Positions 40,962 to 41,053 of a stretch of 41,053 nucleotides of DNA are shown here, in pieces (position 1 is the stretch's first letter; every line of letters begins with the position of its first letter). The translations under genes were made by a program, and so were the position numbers. The stretch is from Elusimicrobiota bacterium (lineage in GTDB: Bacteria > Elusimicrobiota > Elusimicrobia > Elusimicrobiales > UBA9959). The notes below the pieces were generated by a model. That model did no database searches, was not told where the DNA came from, and worked only from the letters and a program-made list of their open reading frames with translations. Location: assembly GCA_009773155.1 (NCBI GenBank), contig WOVA01000029.1:1-41053 (forward strand), given 5' to 3'.

Positions 40962-41053
40962 GTGCGCGCGGCATGCGCGCACACTTGGGGGTGAAAGTCC
41001 CCTACGGGGGTTGATAGAACCTACCGTTAGCCAAAGGCAAGGGTGTCCGCCGT
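40962..41053 (+). mobile_element. 5' end of a group II intron (continues past the right edge)
   Basis: The sequence starts GTGCG four bases after the terminator. It then has GGTGAAAGTCC, a short hairpin CCCCTACGGGG and AACCTACCGTTAGCC followed by AAAGGCAAGGGTGTCC. These are domain I landmarks commonly seen at the start of bacterial group II introns. Insertion just after an intrinsic terminator is typical of bacterial class C introns. The reverse-transcriptase ORF and domains V-VI would lie outside the window. Confidence 0.72.

Overview
The window is 41 kb of GC-rich bacterial DNA. It comes from a Gram-negative, probably anaerobic organism with an outer membrane. The evidence is: a DXP isoprenoid pathway (dxr, ispG), uppS-cdsA, a site-2 protease, a secreted beta-rich protein, a PilB/GspE-type ATPase, class-3 (archaeal-type) prolyl-tRNA synthetase, a PAS-like protein with Cys clusters, and an anaerobic-type purine/oxamate gene set. 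The gene order and style resemble Elusimicrobiota or a neighbouring uncultured phylum. That placement is an inference from overall character and was not tested by any search.

Layout. (1) Positions 1-5.1 kb are an AT-richer Rhs/YD-repeat graveyard: one Rhs C-terminus entering from the left, one orphan Rhs tip, one deleted and stop-interrupted Rhs copy, and two decayed toxin-tip fragments. Four of the tips are each followed, with overlapping reading frames, by a small membrane protein that is a candidate immunity protein. (2) Positions 5.2-12.3 kb are a housekeeping operon frr-uppS-cdsA-dxr-rseP-ispG-proS, apparently driven by a promoter inside the last Rhs remnant. A putative outer-membrane protein and a PAS-like Cys-cluster protein follow. 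(3) Positions 14.0-26.7 kb are a catabolic cluster: a cyclase-family metallohydrolase, a three-subunit molybdenum hydroxylase of the xanthine dehydrogenase family, a nitrilase/omega-amidase-like enzyme, and the DUF2877 / FdrA / DUF1116 trio that in E. coli (ylbF/fdrA/ylbE, also allH/allF/allG) forms oxamate carbamoyltransferase. About 3.3 kb of lower-GC accessory DNA (KilA-N, YciI, broken ORF6N, HEPN-like and unknown genes) sits between the iron-sulfur and molybdenum subunits. (4) Positions 27.2-34.6 kb are the translation operon rimP-nusA-infB-rbfA-nrnA-truB-ribF. (5) Positions 34.6-39.35 kb on the minus strand hold a dihydropyrimidinase/hydantoinase-like enzyme, a small membrane protein, a short aspartokinase, a PilB/GspE ATPase, greA and tRNA-Met. 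(6) Positions 39.5-40.9 kb hold a malic enzyme with a strong terminator. Directly after that terminator the 5' end of what looks like a group II intron runs off the window.

Working model (inference): the molybdenum hydroxylase oxidises an N-heterocycle, the cyclase-family enzyme and the nitrilase open or deamidate it, and the FdrA/DUF1116/DUF2877 complex releases a carbamoyl group as carbamoyl phosphate. No carbamate kinase, allantoinase, allantoate hydrolase or ureidoglycolate dehydrogenase is visible next to it, so the substrate may not be allantoin. This cluster and the Rhs tip/membrane-partner array are the two most interesting systems here. Two dispersed hairpin elements flank the catabolic cluster, and a tandem palindrome lies inside the end of truB.
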